Positions 25,757 to 35,370 of a DNA stretch of 64,000 nt are shown here, in pieces. Made by a program: the position numbers and the translations under genes. A model generated the notes under the pieces. The model had not been told where the DNA came from and searched no databases. It saw nothing but the letters and a program-made list of their open reading frames with translations. The stretch is from Promethearchaeota archaeon (GTDB lineage Archaea > Asgardarchaeota > Lokiarchaeia > Sigyniarchaeales > SOKP01), in assembly GCA_008080735.1 (NCBI GenBank), contig SHMW01000012.1, forward strand, positions 1 to 64,000, given 5' to 3'. Positions within the stretch are counted from its first letter, which is position 1, and every line of letters starts with the position of its first letter.

Positions 25757-26218
25757 TTATTCGAAATCATTATCATCCAAATCAAGAATTACTCGTTTTT
25801 TATTCTTTTCCTCACTTATCGTGGCCCCTCCCTTTCCTAATTTCTCCACATCCTGGAATTCAACATTAGGGTTTAACATATCCATAAACTTCTTTTCTTC
25901 TTCGGTTGGTTGATACGGCTCTTTCATCATTTTATAAAATTCCTCTATCAATTCTTCATTTTGAGTATAACGTTTAGCTGTTTGTTTGAAAAACCATCCA
26001 ACGATTTTTTCCCATAGCTTTTTCAACCACCCTATCATCCCAGAAGATTTTTGTTTTTCGGTCTTTTGTTCCATACTTCTCCGATGCATCAGTTCTTGTT
26101 GAACATATTGAGCCCATTCTTCTCTGGGAATATTCATTCGTTTAAGCTCTTGTTTCATATCTCGTATTATTTCTCTTTCTTTCTCAGAAAGAGAAGATTT
26201 GTGCTTATTTTTCGTCAT
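25757..26218 (-). CDS. unknown charged helical protein
   Basis: A 153-residue protein of unknown function. The N-terminus is lysine/glutamate-rich and helical (EKEREIIRDMKQELKRMNI). A tryptophan-rich amphipathic segment follows (MIGWLKKLWEKIVGWFFKQ, about residues 61-79) that could lie on a membrane surface. The C-terminal part is acidic and ends ILDLDDNDFE. The Trp-rich amphipathic helix between two charged arms suggests peripheral membrane attachment. No homologous family comes to mind. Transcribed on its own. Confidence 0.6.
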   Translation of the reverse strand: MTKNKHKSSLSEKEREIIRDMKQELKRMNIPREEWAQYVQQELMHRRSMEQKTEKQKSSGMIGWLKKLWEKIVGWFFKQTAKRYTQNEELIEEFYKMMKEPYQPTEEEKKFMDMLNPNVEFQDVEKLGKGGATISEEKNKKRVILDLDDNDFE

Positions 26219-26325
26219 TTATTCTCGCATTTAATAATTAATTGAATCTAAAATAATTTTCCCATTAAATTAATTTATCAGATCGAAGAACGGTAAATGA
26301 AAAGAAAAAATGGTAAAATAAGGAT

Positions 26326-27207
26326 TTAATTAAAATTTAGTGGTCTTTCTAGCGGCCCTTCTATTCCCAAACGCTTAGCGAATTTTCGCATAAATTCCCT
26401 TCGCGATTTTAAATACACTTCCAATAGGATCATAACGGGGATCATAAGTACTGTAATGATAATTGGCATTATTGGCAACATGATTGCAGCGATTATAAAC
26501 CCCGGATTTGTAGGATCATTATATCTGCTTAATACATCCATTAGGAAAAAAACATAGGAAAAGACCACCCCTATACCAGCATAGCCTTTTAAGAGATAAT
26601 GATACCAGCTCCCCATAGAGCGAACCTCAATAGGTTCAATTGTATCCTTAACCTTTTGCTTGTTTGTGAATACAATCCCCGCATCTAATAAAAACCAGAC
26701 TGGTGAGAAGATACCCATAGAAATGGCAGTCATATAAGGGATTAAAGACGCAAAACCTACAATTGGCCATAAGCTTTCACCCCCCCCACCTCCTAAATAT
26801 CCTGGAGATACAACAAAATTATATGCAAAATCGCTTATACCTAGTAAAAGAGCAAAATTTACTGCTAATAAAGCGGGAAATATACCTTTCCATATATTTT
26901 TAAATTTTTCTGGTTTTTCTCTATGCTGTATGCCAAATTCCATTCTGAAACCAATTGTTTTTTTATAAAAGAACAGCATCAATGGGGCGAAAAGATAGCC
27001 CGGTAAAAACCCTCCTATTATCCCCCCGAGAGGAATAAGCAAAACAATAGCCATGATTTGTAAGATTAAAGTATTAAAGGGAAGTATGGTAGTCATTCGG
27101 TCTGCTCCGCCATCTGCCAGATAATTCAGAGGGATAAAGGGTATGGTAAAGAGAAGATAAATTGCCAAAAATATAATTATTGCTTTACGATATCTTTTAA
27201 GGTTCAT
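26326..27207 (-). CDS. polytopic membrane protein, unknown
   Basis: An integral membrane protein of about 293 residues with around six hydrophobic helices, among them YRKAIIIFLAIYLLFTIPFI near the start, IMAIVLLIPLGGIIGGFLPG and IMLPIMPIIITVLMIPVMIL near the end. The open frame extends upstream to 27288, but the ATG at 27205-27207 (MNLKRYRKAI) is a better start because it places the positive residues just before the first helix. A glycine-rich loop (YLGGGGGES) lies between central helices. No transporter motif is visible. It is next to a phosphodiesterase gene on the same strand. Confidence 0.65.
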   Translation of the reverse strand: MNLKRYRKAIIIFLAIYLLFTIPFIPLNYLADGGADRMTTILPFNTLILQIMAIVLLIPLGGIIGGFLPGYLFAPLMLFFYKKTIGFRMEFGIQHREKPEKFKNIWKGIFPALLAVNFALLLGISDFAYNFVVSPGYLGGGGGESLWPIVGFASLIPYMTAISMGIFSPVWFLLDAGIVFTNKQKVKDTIEPIEVRSMGSWYHYLLKGYAGIGVVFSYVFFLMDVLSRYNDPTNPGFIIAAIMLPIMPIIITVLMIPVMILLEVYLKSRREFMRKFAKRLGIEGPLERPLNFN

Positions 27208-27342
27208 TTTTAAATTGTAACTCTGCTTTTTATAACAAATATATAAATTAGATATATTTAAATATCGTTTAACAAAACCCCATAGCAATAATTCTTGAAA
27301 ATTGAAAAAAATTTTACCTCTTTTAAATTGGGAATATTTTGA

Positions 27343-28857
27343 TCAATCAAACAAATTCTTCCCCACAACACTTTTATGAGGTTCAATTCCAAGTAAATAT
27401 AACAAACTAGGAACCATATCAGTCGTTTTACAGTATTCACTCTCAAGATTTGGGATATCTCCACTCCCTCCTATAATAAAAGGAACATTCATAGATTTTC
27501 GTAAAGCAATATCATGAGAATAGAGATGCTCGTTCATTGTTTTACCATGCTCATAATTAAATGCATATTCGCCCAATGTTGATATTAACACATCAGAAGA
27601 GCGTGGATTTGTAAAAAACCGAGGTATTTGATCAATTATCATGGGAAAATCGATATCATATGTTTTTGCCAGCCATTGGTCTATAGAGTAATATTCTCCA
27701 TCCAAAAGAGATTCAACTTTTTCATTATTTTGATATCCGAAAATATCCACCTCATCAATAATATATCTCGTTTTCATCCTTTTTCCCATATCTTTATATT
27801 CTATTGAAGCAGTGGAGATTTGACCCGTTCTGCTGTTTTTTCTTTTGATATGGATAATTCCTTGTTCAGGCGTATTTTCATCATCTCTAAAATACATAAG
27901 CTTTATTCCAGGAATTTCCCATAGAACATCAAACAAATTTATCGACTTTTCGCTCCCTATAGAAGTAAACTTTTCCATTTGTCCTATATTCGGATGATGG
28001 TTCCAATTATTTCCTGGAAAATTAAATGAACCAACACATCCAAAATTGGCATCAAAATCCCCCTTACCTGTTTTCGGATCATAAGGTTGCAATCCCTTTG
28101 ATTCGAAAAATGGTTCCAAATCATATGACCTTTCCGCCTTATAATTCCCATGGTCCGAGATTATTCCAATTGCCGTAGAGTCATAATATCCTTCAGATTT
28201 CAAAAAGTTAATAAGATTTCCCAGATATTCGTCGCATTTTAGAATTTCGTTAATATATTCAGGATGGTCAAAACCTCTCTCATGTAAGAGCTCGTCTGTT
28301 TTGGGAACGTATCCGACGGTAATTTTCGGTACTTCTTTTTCAGAGAAAAATTTTACGGGATTTTCGTAGGCATTTTGGATATTTTTAAATACATTTTCGG
28401 TATTAAACTTCTGAGGTGGGGAAAAATAGGATCCTCGAAACACGATATTAAGAGAGCTAAAAAAATTGCCTTCTCCTGCTTGTTCGAAAATGGTTTTTAC
28501 ATTTTTCCCCAAATCTCTACCGATTTTCCAGATATGGCTTCCGATTGAATAATTCCGGATAAATGGAGGTTTTTTTCCCTTTGAAGGTGGATCGCTCCGG
28601 GAAATCCAATGATATGCGGGGATACCACTCCCTTCTTCTGGATAATATCCCGAGTATGCTCCGGTAATAATATTCGGATAACACGGGAAGGTAACGCTGG
28701 GAAACGATGTTATGCAATTCTTACTGGATATGCCATTTTTTGCTAGGCTTGCAAAATGAGGTAACTTTCCTTTTTCCATTAACTCAAAAAATTGAGATGA
28801 TTTCACGTCATCTAAGATTAATAAAATTACTTGGTTAATTTTCGTTTGTTTTACCAT
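27343..28857 (-). CDS. alkaline-phosphatase-superfamily phosphodiesterase (NPP-like)
   Basis: A 504-residue cytosolic member of the type I phosphodiesterase/nucleotide pyrophosphatase group. The first metal Asp is in VILLILDDVKS. The nucleophile is the Thr of FPSVTFPCYPNIITG, in the place of the FPTxTFPNH loop of NPP enzymes. Further metal ligands are in KTDELLHERGFDHPEY and the IGIISDHGNY block. The last conserved segment is TDMVPSLLYLLGI. There is no signal peptide. Substrate could be a nucleotide, phospholipid head group or phosphonate ester. The next gene downstream on the same strand is the polytopic membrane protein. Confidence 0.85.
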   Translation of the reverse strand: MVKQTKINQVILLILDDVKSSQFFELMEKGKLPHFASLAKNGISSKNCITSFPSVTFPCYPNIITGAYSGYYPEEGSGIPAYHWISRSDPPSKGKKPPFIRNYSIGSHIWKIGRDLGKNVKTIFEQAGEGNFFSSLNIVFRGSYFSPPQKFNTENVFKNIQNAYENPVKFFSEKEVPKITVGYVPKTDELLHERGFDHPEYINEILKCDEYLGNLINFLKSEGYYDSTAIGIISDHGNYKAERSYDLEPFFESKGLQPYDPKTGKGDFDANFGCVGSFNFPGNNWNHHPNIGQMEKFTSIGSEKSINLFDVLWEIPGIKLMYFRDDENTPEQGIIHIKRKNSRTGQISTASIEYKDMGKRMKTRYIIDEVDIFGYQNNEKVESLLDGEYYSIDQWLAKTYDIDFPMIIDQIPRFFTNPRSSDVLISTLGEYAFNYEHGKTMNEHLYSHDIALRKSMNVPFIIGGSGDIPNLESEYCKTTDMVPSLLYLLGIEPHKSVVGKNLFD

Positions 28858-29302
28858 GATAAATCAAGATAAATTTATAATAGTATTATAGTAATGCTTT
28901 AGATCTATAAAAAGATAAATCTTTCACTTCAAAGTTATAGGTATATATAATTTGGCAGCGCTAAAAATATAAGACATAGGAAAAAACAAAAGTGAATTAA
29001 ACCGATTATAGTATAAAATAGAAGTTTTCTAATCTTAAGATAATCCATTGTTTTTAGGTTTGTGTTCATTATAATCATCAAGCAGAAGGATTTGGTATGA
29101 TTTTAAGTGATGGCTTCTTTTCAATAATTTGAATCCATTTATACAGAAAAAGATTGTTTATAGAATATAGATATAGGTATATTGAATATATAGTTCATTA
29201 TCATATTATTCGTATTTTATCATAAGAATTTTTAAATCTCTGATATTTGAGCTTCATTTCTGTTGTAAATTTAATTAAAAATTGTAGATTTTACAGATTG
29301 AT
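28858..29302. other. 445-bp divergent intergenic region with no recognised gene
   Basis: An A/T-rich gap between two divergent genes, carrying the promoters of both. I see no tRNA-like or hairpin-rich structure. One minus-strand stretch of about 28 codons around 29120-29035 (starting TTG, reading KRSHHLKSYQILLLDDYNEH) is open but too short and has no ribosome-binding site. A TATA-like run near 29178-29195 lies too far from the plus gene to assign. Confidence 0.4.
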
Positions 29303-29779
29303 ATGAAAAAATTGTATATTCCAAACTGTGGAGAAATTTTGATTAGAAATATTTTGTTTGATGTGAATGGCACAATTCAGTTTTCAGGGAGTATTTCAAA
29401 AGACCTGATTCCCAAATTTCAAAAAATTAAAGAAATATATGATGTGTATTTAATCTCTGCTGATACACGTGGGAATTTAGAGGAACTTGCTAATCAACTT
29501 CAAGTCAAATATATCAGAATTAATCCAAAAGAGATTTCAGAATCTCAAGCAAAAAATTATCAATTAGACAAATTAGGAAAAAATGAAACAATTGCTGTGG
29601 GGAATGGAAATAATGATTCTTTAATGCTGAAAAATGCCTTACTTGGAATCTTAATAATTGGCAATGAAGGCGCAACTAGAGAAAGTCTCTTTAATTCTGA
29701 TTTGGTTTTCACAAATCCCATTGATGTTTTAGATTTCCTTATCGATGAAAAAGCAATAATAGGTACTTTGAGAAAATAA
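29303..29779 (+). CDS. small HAD-family phosphatase (soluble P-type ATPase-like)
   Basis: A 158-residue HAD-superfamily protein of the group annotated as soluble P-type ATPase (COG4087 type). It is the phosphorylation and hydrolysis core without membrane parts. The nucleophile motif is ILFDVNGTIQ (Asp near residue 21). Motif II is in VYLISADTRG, and motif III/IV is AVGNGNNDSLML. The cap domain is absent, so it should act on exposed phosphate groups or proteins. The length matches the family. It stands alone on the plus strand. Confidence 0.85.
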   Translation: MKKLYIPNCGEILIRNILFDVNGTIQFSGSISKDLIPKFQKIKEIYDVYLISADTRGNLEELANQLQVKYIRINPKEISESQAKNYQLDKLGKNETIAVGNGNNDSLMLKNALLGILIIGNEGATRESLFNSDLVFTNPIDVLDFLIDEKAIIGTLRK

Positions 29780-30015
29780 ATACCTAAAATTAGACCACCT
29801 CAAAAAACTTTATTCTTATCCTATTTACTCCACCTTTTTGTGGGATATATAAAGACTTTATACCTATATTCAAATGATTGAGATTTTCTAATTTTTCTTT
29901 ATTCTAATCAAATATCAAAGGTGAATTTAATAGAAGTAATTTTATTATAAATATATGACAATAATTTGGTATTTTCGAAATTAAGGGTGTAAAATATCAG
30001 ATTTCTACAAAAAAA

Positions 30016-31740
30016 TTGACTAAATGTCATGATTCATTAATGGCTAATTTGAATAATCAAAGCAAAGAACAGTATATTAAAAAGCTTGAAGCTTTAAATA
30101 AAGAATTTGAATATAAAAACACTTTACTACAAATTCAAAATGCAATTAGTAAATTAGTAATGCTTAAAGAGGATACCAAAGAATTGATTAAGGAAGCGTG
30201 TAATCTTCTCTCATCGAATCAAATTTTCAGACTTTCATTTGTATTATTATATGATTCGAAACAAAATTTACATATTATAAAATGTTTTCAAGCCAAGGAG
30301 CAATTTTTTGGAGAATTAGAAAAAGCTTTAAAAGACGCCTATATTCCAAAATGCATTTCTAAAGCTTTAGATTCGAAAGAAAGTAAAATTATTGAAAATG
30401 ATTCGAAATTATGTAAAACCTGTAATCTAAAAAAATATAAAACGAATGAGTTAGTGAAAATCACCTCTTTAGAATATAATCAAAATTGTTATGGTTTTTT
30501 ATTCACATATATTAAAGAAAATGGGTATAACTTCAATCGAATAGCTCAAAAATTAGATGAGATCTCAGAGGAGCTAGCATATGGAATTTATAATATTAAT
30601 TCAGAAAAGGAAAAAATAATTTATGCGAAAAATCTGGAAAAGTCTGAGAAAAAATATCGCTTATTAAGCAACAGTGCAAAAGATTTGATTTATGCCCATG
30701 ATTTAGATGGCAAAATAATTTATGCGAATGAAGCCATGTTAAATTTTGTGGATTTAAAGAGAAAAGAACTAATTGGTCAAAATGTATTTGATTTGACACC
30801 CAATAAAGAAAAGGAATCAATGTTAAAAAGATCTAATTTGCGTCACTCAGGAAATAAAAGCCATCTTATTTATGAGATTGTTGCTAAAAAACCAAATGGA
30901 GAGAAAATACCTCTAGAGGTGAATTCAGTTCCAATAATGGAAAATGGAGAAATCATTGGAATCCATTGTGTTGCGCGAGATATCTCTGAACGAAAAGAGG
31001 CAGAAAAAGCTCTAAAGAAGTCAAAACAAGAATATCAAAACGCATTTAATCGAGCTGAATTTTATAAAGACTTATTTGCTCACGATATTAGAAACATACT
31101 TCAGGGGATGTTAACTGGACTTCAATTAATAGAGTTTCAATTAAAACAAAATATAAATCAATCTGAAACAATAGAGAACTTGGGTACTGTAAAAGATCAA
31201 ATAGAAAGAGGACAAAGATTGGTATTAAATATTAAAAAACTCTCTCAAATTACTCACGACGATCTTGGATTAAAAAGCATGGAAATATTACCAATATTGA
31301 ACGAATGCGTGAATAATATTAAAAAAATATTCACTAAACGACCTATGACAATCAAGATTAACTGCGAAAACGAAGAGATAAGAATTAAGGCAAATGAACT
31401 CTTAGGGGATTTATTTGAGAATTTAATTATAAACTCAATTAAACATAACAATAATGAACACATTGAAATAATGATTAACATAAGTGAGATTGAGCAAAAA
31501 CAACAAAAATTTATAAGATTTGAATTTATCGATAACGCAATGGGTATCAAAGATTCACGCAAAGAAATTCTTTTTCAAAGAGCTTATTTTAAACGAAAAA
31601 AACATGAAGGATTGGGTTTAGGATTATCGTTAGTCAAGAGAATAATTGATTTATATAGAGGAAAAATTTGGGTAGAAAACCGAGTTAAAGAAGACCATTC
31701 CAAAGGAAGTAAATTTATTTTTGAAATTCCTAAATTTTAA
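30016..31740 (+). CDS. cytosolic sensor histidine kinase with PAS domain
   Basis: A 574-residue kinase without membrane helices. Residues about 25-195 look like a degenerate GAF domain with a cysteine cluster (SKLCKTCNLKK, about 131-140) that could bind metal or sense redox. A PAS domain with its PAC end covers about 210-330 (GIHCVARDISERKEAE). The HisKA-like helix has phospho-acceptor His356 in LFAHDIRN. The ATPase domain follows with the N-box NLIINSIKHN and G-boxes DNAMGI and HEGLGLGLSLVKRI. Starts are TTG 30016 or ATG 30040 (MANLNNQ). No response regulator lies beside it, so its partner is elsewhere. Confidence 0.88.
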   Translation: MTKCHDSLMANLNNQSKEQYIKKLEALNKEFEYKNTLLQIQNAISKLVMLKEDTKELIKEACNLLSSNQIFRLSFVLLYDSKQNLHIIKCFQAKEQFFGELEKALKDAYIPKCISKALDSKESKIIENDSKLCKTCNLKKYKTNELVKITSLEYNQNCYGFLFTYIKENGYNFNRIAQKLDEISEELAYGIYNINSEKEKIIYAKNLEKSEKKYRLLSNSAKDLIYAHDLDGKIIYANEAMLNFVDLKRKELIGQNVFDLTPNKEKESMLKRSNLRHSGNKSHLIYEIVAKKPNGEKIPLEVNSVPIMENGEIIGIHCVARDISERKEAEKALKKSKQEYQNAFNRAEFYKDLFAHDIRNILQGMLTGLQLIEFQLKQNINQSETIENLGTVKDQIERGQRLVLNIKKLSQITHDDLGLKSMEILPILNECVNNIKKIFTKRPMTIKINCENEEIRIKANELLGDLFENLIINSIKHNNNEHIEIMINISEIEQKQQKFIRFEFIDNAMGIKDSRKEILFQRAYFKRKKHEGLGLGLSLVKRIIDLYRGKIWVENRVKEDHSKGSKFIFEIPKF

Positions 31741-31831
31741 AATAATTTGAGAAATAGATTCGGAAATTTAACCCGAGCAAGGCATTCATCAAATAAATCT
31801 GCAAATTTTCTTATTTGAATCATCATTTTAA

Positions 31832-32698
31832 TTATTTTCCGCAATTTTTAGATCTTTGTTCATTGATTTTTATAAAGGCTTCTTCTTGTTGATTTCTAAG
31901 CTTAGACTTAACATTTCTATTGACTTGACTAAGAAATTTATAAGCACTTTTTTTGCCATGATTTATATTATCAAAAAGCTCCTCCTTACCCACTCCTCCT
32001 GAAATAGTGAGAGCGGTTTGAAACGTTTGCTGTGGTTCAAGCGTTTTAAATTCGATCTGTAGCGCTGACAATATTTCCGCGGGTTTATCGTGTAAGGTGC
32101 TGGAAAGATCTAATTTATCTTGATCTATATGGAAATCATTAGTCAACACCGTCTCGTAATTTGTAGAGCGGGATATAGGAGAAAATCCCGCATAGAGTCC
32201 GGTTTTGTCATATTGATAAATGATATCGTGTTCCTTATCATAACCAGATAAATCATTGTCAAATCCTTGTAGCCCGTTGATATCAAAGTCGAATACGAAA
32301 TAGATATTAAAATCGATAAGATCATAATCAGAGATATTCTTGAAAGTGAAGAATGTATTTATGTAAGGTACCATTGGCTTTGAAAAGATATCTACATATA
32401 ATCGAATATACGGGTTTTCTTTCTTAAAGTTTAATGGTTCCAAGTCGCCTTGATCTATCAATTTTTTCAAATATTCTTGAATATCAAAATCTAAGGTAAT
32501 TCGGTCAATATGAGTGCCTTTTCTACTATTTACTAATTTATATATCGGGGTTGGCTCGATGTTTTTCAATATAACTGGAACAGTTCCAACTTTCTTACCA
32601 TGCATTTTGAAGCTAAACCATGGACCTGCATATTCTTGCTCAGTTAGATAAAGCAAATATTTTCCTTGGTAAGTCAGTTCCTTTAGCGAGAAGCCCAT
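31832..32698 (-). CDS. unknown beta-rich protein
   Basis: A 288-residue protein that I cannot assign. It is dominated by beta-strands with a repeated acidic-aromatic pattern (YINTFFTFKNISDYDLIDF, FVFDFDINGLQGFDN, EHDIIYQYDKTGLYAGFSP), typical of beta-sandwich sugar-binding or mutarotase-like folds. The last 60 residues are helical and basic. It has no signal peptide. It is transcribed alone, and its 3' end faces the histidine-kinase gene. Confidence 0.65.
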   Translation of the reverse strand: MGFSLKELTYQGKYLLYLTEQEYAGPWFSFKMHGKKVGTVPVILKNIEPTPIYKLVNSRKGTHIDRITLDFDIQEYLKKLIDQGDLEPLNFKKENPYIRLYVDIFSKPMVPYINTFFTFKNISDYDLIDFNIYFVFDFDINGLQGFDNDLSGYDKEHDIIYQYDKTGLYAGFSPISRSTNYETVLTNDFHIDQDKLDLSSTLHDKPAEILSALQIEFKTLEPQQTFQTALTISGGVGKEELFDNINHGKKSAYKFLSQVNRNVKSKLRNQQEEAFIKINEQRSKNCGK

Positions 32699-32909
32699 AA
32701 GGTATCCAGAAGTATTTCAAGTGGCGAGTACGTCGTTGAATGAGACTTTTAAAACTATTTTTTCTCAACCTCCATAATGTTAATTCATTACTATTAAATG
32801 ATTTATTCATAATAAAATTCTTAATTTTTTGAAAAATATAGATTGATCTGGTGGATAATGTGAAAATTCTAGTTAAGAATTAAAATTAGGATTTTTTAAA
32901 ATGGAAAGT

Positions 32910-33875
32910 CTAGATCCTTTCTAAAAATTTATACGCGATATAAGAAAAGGCATCATTCACATTTTCTCCTGTCTTTGCTGAAGTGATAATATAATTAAAA
33001 CCATGCTCATCTGCCGCGTTTCGTACATCCTCCTCGCTTATCACGATCTCATCGATCAGATCACTTTTATTGGCAACAATGATGATTGGGATACGAATTT
33101 TTACTGATTCTTTAATATCTTCAACCCATTTTTCTACGTTTTCTAAGGTTTCTTTTCGTGTTCGATCCACGACTATCATGGCACAATTCGCCCCTTCATA
33201 AAACCTTTTACGATATGGCGCAAGATTTTGCCCTCCCACATCCCAGATTATGAAATTAATCTTAGTCTTTTCACTTAAATCAACCACATGCTTTGTAATA
33301 TCGACACCAATCGTAGAAATATATTCATCCTTAAACTTGTTTTCGACAAATCGGCGAATTAAAGAAGTCTTGCCAACTTTCCAGTCTCCTGTTAAAATGA
33401 GCTTTGTTGAATATTCCCCCTCTGGGAGCTTCCCGCCTCTTGTTTGAGACAAAACTTTAATGATTTGAGGGATCTCTGTAGATACATTTTCCTTTCCTCC
33501 AATTAATAGTTCCGCCTTCCCTGCCACATGCTCGGAAAGCACTTTTAATTCAATATCTCCTGTATCTGGGTTAGCAAGCGTCGTGAGGATCGTTTTTTCT
33601 CCTTGTGAACAAAACGAAAACTTCTTATCACCCGTAGTGGTGATATTGAAAAATGAGCTCTCTGTTCCAAATTCTCTTTTGATTCGTTCAATATATTCAT
33701 CAAGGATGGCTGATAATACTCCAATAACGGTATCAGAGTTCTCTTGCGCTTCTTCTCTGGTCTCTGAAGCGATAATTAACCCATCCTTATCGACTAAAGC
33801 GACAGCGATGACTCCCTTCAAGCTATTCATATAATTATTTAATAAGGCATTGAGTTGCCGTTCCATTCTTATCAC
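32910..33875 (-). CDS. roadblock domain fused to Ras-like small GTPase
   Basis: A two-domain protein of 321 residues. Residues about 5-125 form a roadblock/LC7 domain (GVIAVALVDKDGLIIAS, ALVDKDG strand turn, GELEL-type end DIELKVLSEH). Residues 155-321 form a Ras/Rab-like GTPase: P-loop GDWKVGKTSL (163-172), switch I Thr188 in STIGVD, switch II WDVGGQ (211-216), NKSD (269-272) and TSAKTG (298-303). All nucleotide-binding motifs are intact. Roadblock proteins usually act as GTPase regulators or partners, so the fusion puts a regulator on its own switch. There is no C-terminal prenylation cysteine. The start is GTG 33875 or ATG 33866. Such fusions are typical of Asgard archaea. Confidence 0.92.
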   Translation of the reverse strand: MIRMERQLNALLNNYMNSLKGVIAVALVDKDGLIIASETREEAQENSDTVIGVLSAILDEYIERIKREFGTESSFFNITTTGDKKFSFCSQGEKTILTTLANPDTGDIELKVLSEHVAGKAELLIGGKENVSTEIPQIIKVLSQTRGGKLPEGEYSTKLILTGDWKVGKTSLIRRFVENKFKDEYISTIGVDITKHVVDLSEKTKINFIIWDVGGQNLAPYRKRFYEGANCAMIVVDRTRKETLENVEKWVEDIKESVKIRIPIIIVANKSDLIDEIVISEEDVRNAADEHGFNYIITSAKTGENVNDAFSYIAYKFLERI

Positions 33876-34038
33876 AGATTTCTATTAACTCTTGTTATAA
33901 CTTTATTATTGAAATGATATTTAATAAAAATATCTATTTACTATTGTTAACTGCCTATCAAATAGGATACTTTTTTATGATTGTGGCAATATGATGATAA
34001 TACAACCTTTATTAATATCCCATACCTAACTAGAATGT

Positions 34039-34200
34039 ATGATAGGTTCATCACCTTCAAAATATGAAGATAATATCGCACAATTATTAGACCGTTCTAT
34101 TATACTATTCAGACGAGTTGGGAATGATGAGCTTGCCGATAAATGGGACCGCATTTTGAAAAATTATCATATGAGTTTAAGAGAAAAAAGGCAAGGTTAG
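34039..34200 (+). CDS. possible 53-residue small protein
   Basis: A short plus-strand ORF from ATG to TAG in the gap between the GTPase and SWIM genes. The peptide (MIGSSPSKYEDNIAQLLDRS at the start) looks like one amphipathic helical unit with an LFRRVGNDELADKWDRIL core, and the codon use matches its neighbours. There is no clear ribosome-binding site and no family match. It may be a real small gene or the remnant of a larger one. The rest of the 553-base gap holds only a 16-bp direct repeat. Confidence 0.4.
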   Translation: MIGSSPSKYEDNIAQLLDRSIILFRRVGNDELADKWDRILKNYHMSLREKRQG

Positions 34201-34369
34201 GAAAATCAGCAATTGCTAAATCTTTATAATAGAGTTTAGAGTTTGCCGCTTTTTCAACTTGATTGAATATTTTGGTCTTAATCTTTTAATTTAGGAGAAT
34301 AAATGTTTAAATCTCTTCCTTCAACAAAGTATTGAGCATGAACAAGGAAATTTGATTAAATAGAGAGCC

Positions 34370-34444
34370 TCATCGATTAGATTTCTTTCGCGCTTTTGAG
34401 AAATCCGAATAGATTACTTGAAAAATCATCATCGATTAGATTTC
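34370..34444. repeat. 16-bp direct repeat at the SWIM gene 3' end
   Basis: TCATCGATTAGATTTC occurs at 34370-34385 and 34429-34444. The second copy contains the stop and last codons (KSNR-stop) of the SWIM gene on the minus strand. The first, 59 bases downstream of it, would encode the same four codons and stop. It may be the trace of a short local duplication at the gene end. Confidence 0.4.
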
Positions 34445-35367
34445 ATGGATAATTCATACGCCTTTTTTGTGAGCGTTTCATATATTTTTTCTATTACAAT
34501 CGCAAATGCTTTTGGATGTTCCAGATTTGGGGGAAGTCCCAGATTTTCTAACGTTTCTATTATTTTTCCCGGTTTTCGGAATTGGAAATCAATGTCCTCT
34601 AATTTGTCTTTTAATTGAGCCTTATCTCTAAATTCATTAATATTGATCATTGGAATATCAAAAGAGAACACTTTATCATTTTCCCGTTTTTCTTTTGTTA
34701 TTTCACTCTCCTTATTCTCAATGGGTCCAACCTCCTTTCCTAATTTAAGTTCGGATAAAAGCTCCTTCTTTGTTTTTCCCCTCAATTTTAAGAGTATTAA
34801 GGGTTTATAATCCACAACACGTGAGATATAGAGTATTGTTGCGGCGATATGTTTACAAGGAATCGCTTTATCGGGACAAGAACATGAAGCATTTAACCCT
34901 TCGGACACATCGGGATAAAGCGAGTAATTATACTTCTCGAAAATATCTATAATATTTTCTGATAATTTACCCTCTAATAAATTAATTAAATTTAGAATAG
35001 AATGAGAGAGCTCTTTAATGATACTTTTCCATCCCCCTTCGGGAATTTGCTTAAATTTAATTCTCACACGATAAGGGGTTGGTGCGGTTCCCTGGACCAT
35101 TGCGAAAATCTCTCCTTTGTTAATTCTTAAATTACTCAATCGCTCTTCATCCTCAGCGTACTGAATACCTCTTCTCATACGATAGGGACGTCCAATTTTG
35201 AGGATCGAATGGATCCACTGTTTTCCCCACGATGTTTTTGCATAATTCACTAAATCTCGCTTAATTTGCATAACTTCTTGGTGTTTCTTTTCTTTATCCA
35301 TCGCGTAATGCTTTTCTTTATCTGAACGTCTAAAATTCCTTCTTTCATTCATTTTTGATATCTTCAA
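34429..35367 (-). CDS. SWIM zinc-finger protein
   Basis: A 312-residue protein with a SWIM zinc finger near residues 160-175 (CSCPDKAIPCKHIAATILY, pattern CxCxnCxH). SWIM fingers bind DNA or proteins. The N-terminus is very basic (RRNFRRSDKEKH). A YAKTSWGKQWIHSILKIGRP segment and a PTPYRVRIKF segment match SWIM proteins found beside SNF2 helicases. The gene starts 3 bases after the stop of the SNF2 gene, so the two are translationally coupled, and the SWIM protein is probably a subunit or partner of the helicase. No nuclease motif is seen. Confidence 0.88.
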   Translation of the reverse strand: MKISKMNERRNFRRSDKEKHYAMDKEKKHQEVMQIKRDLVNYAKTSWGKQWIHSILKIGRPYRMRRGIQYAEDEERLSNLRINKGEIFAMVQGTAPTPYRVRIKFKQIPEGGWKSIIKELSHSILNLINLLEGKLSENIIDIFEKYNYSLYPDVSEGLNASCSCPDKAIPCKHIAATILYISRVVDYKPLILLKLRGKTKKELLSELKLGKEVGPIENKESEITKEKRENDKVFSFDIPMININEFRDKAQLKDKLEDIDFQFRKPGKIIETLENLGLPPNLEHPKAFAIVIEKIYETLTKKAYELSMKSNR

Positions 35368-35370
35368 ATT

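Noticed and set aside
29035-29120. 28-codon minus-strand open frame in the gap between the phosphodiesterase and HAD genes
   Set aside because: Short, TTG start, no ribosome-binding site, no family resemblance.
34291-34333. AGGAG followed by ATG and nine codons on the plus strand
   Set aside because: Too short to support as a gene and not followed by any continuing frame.
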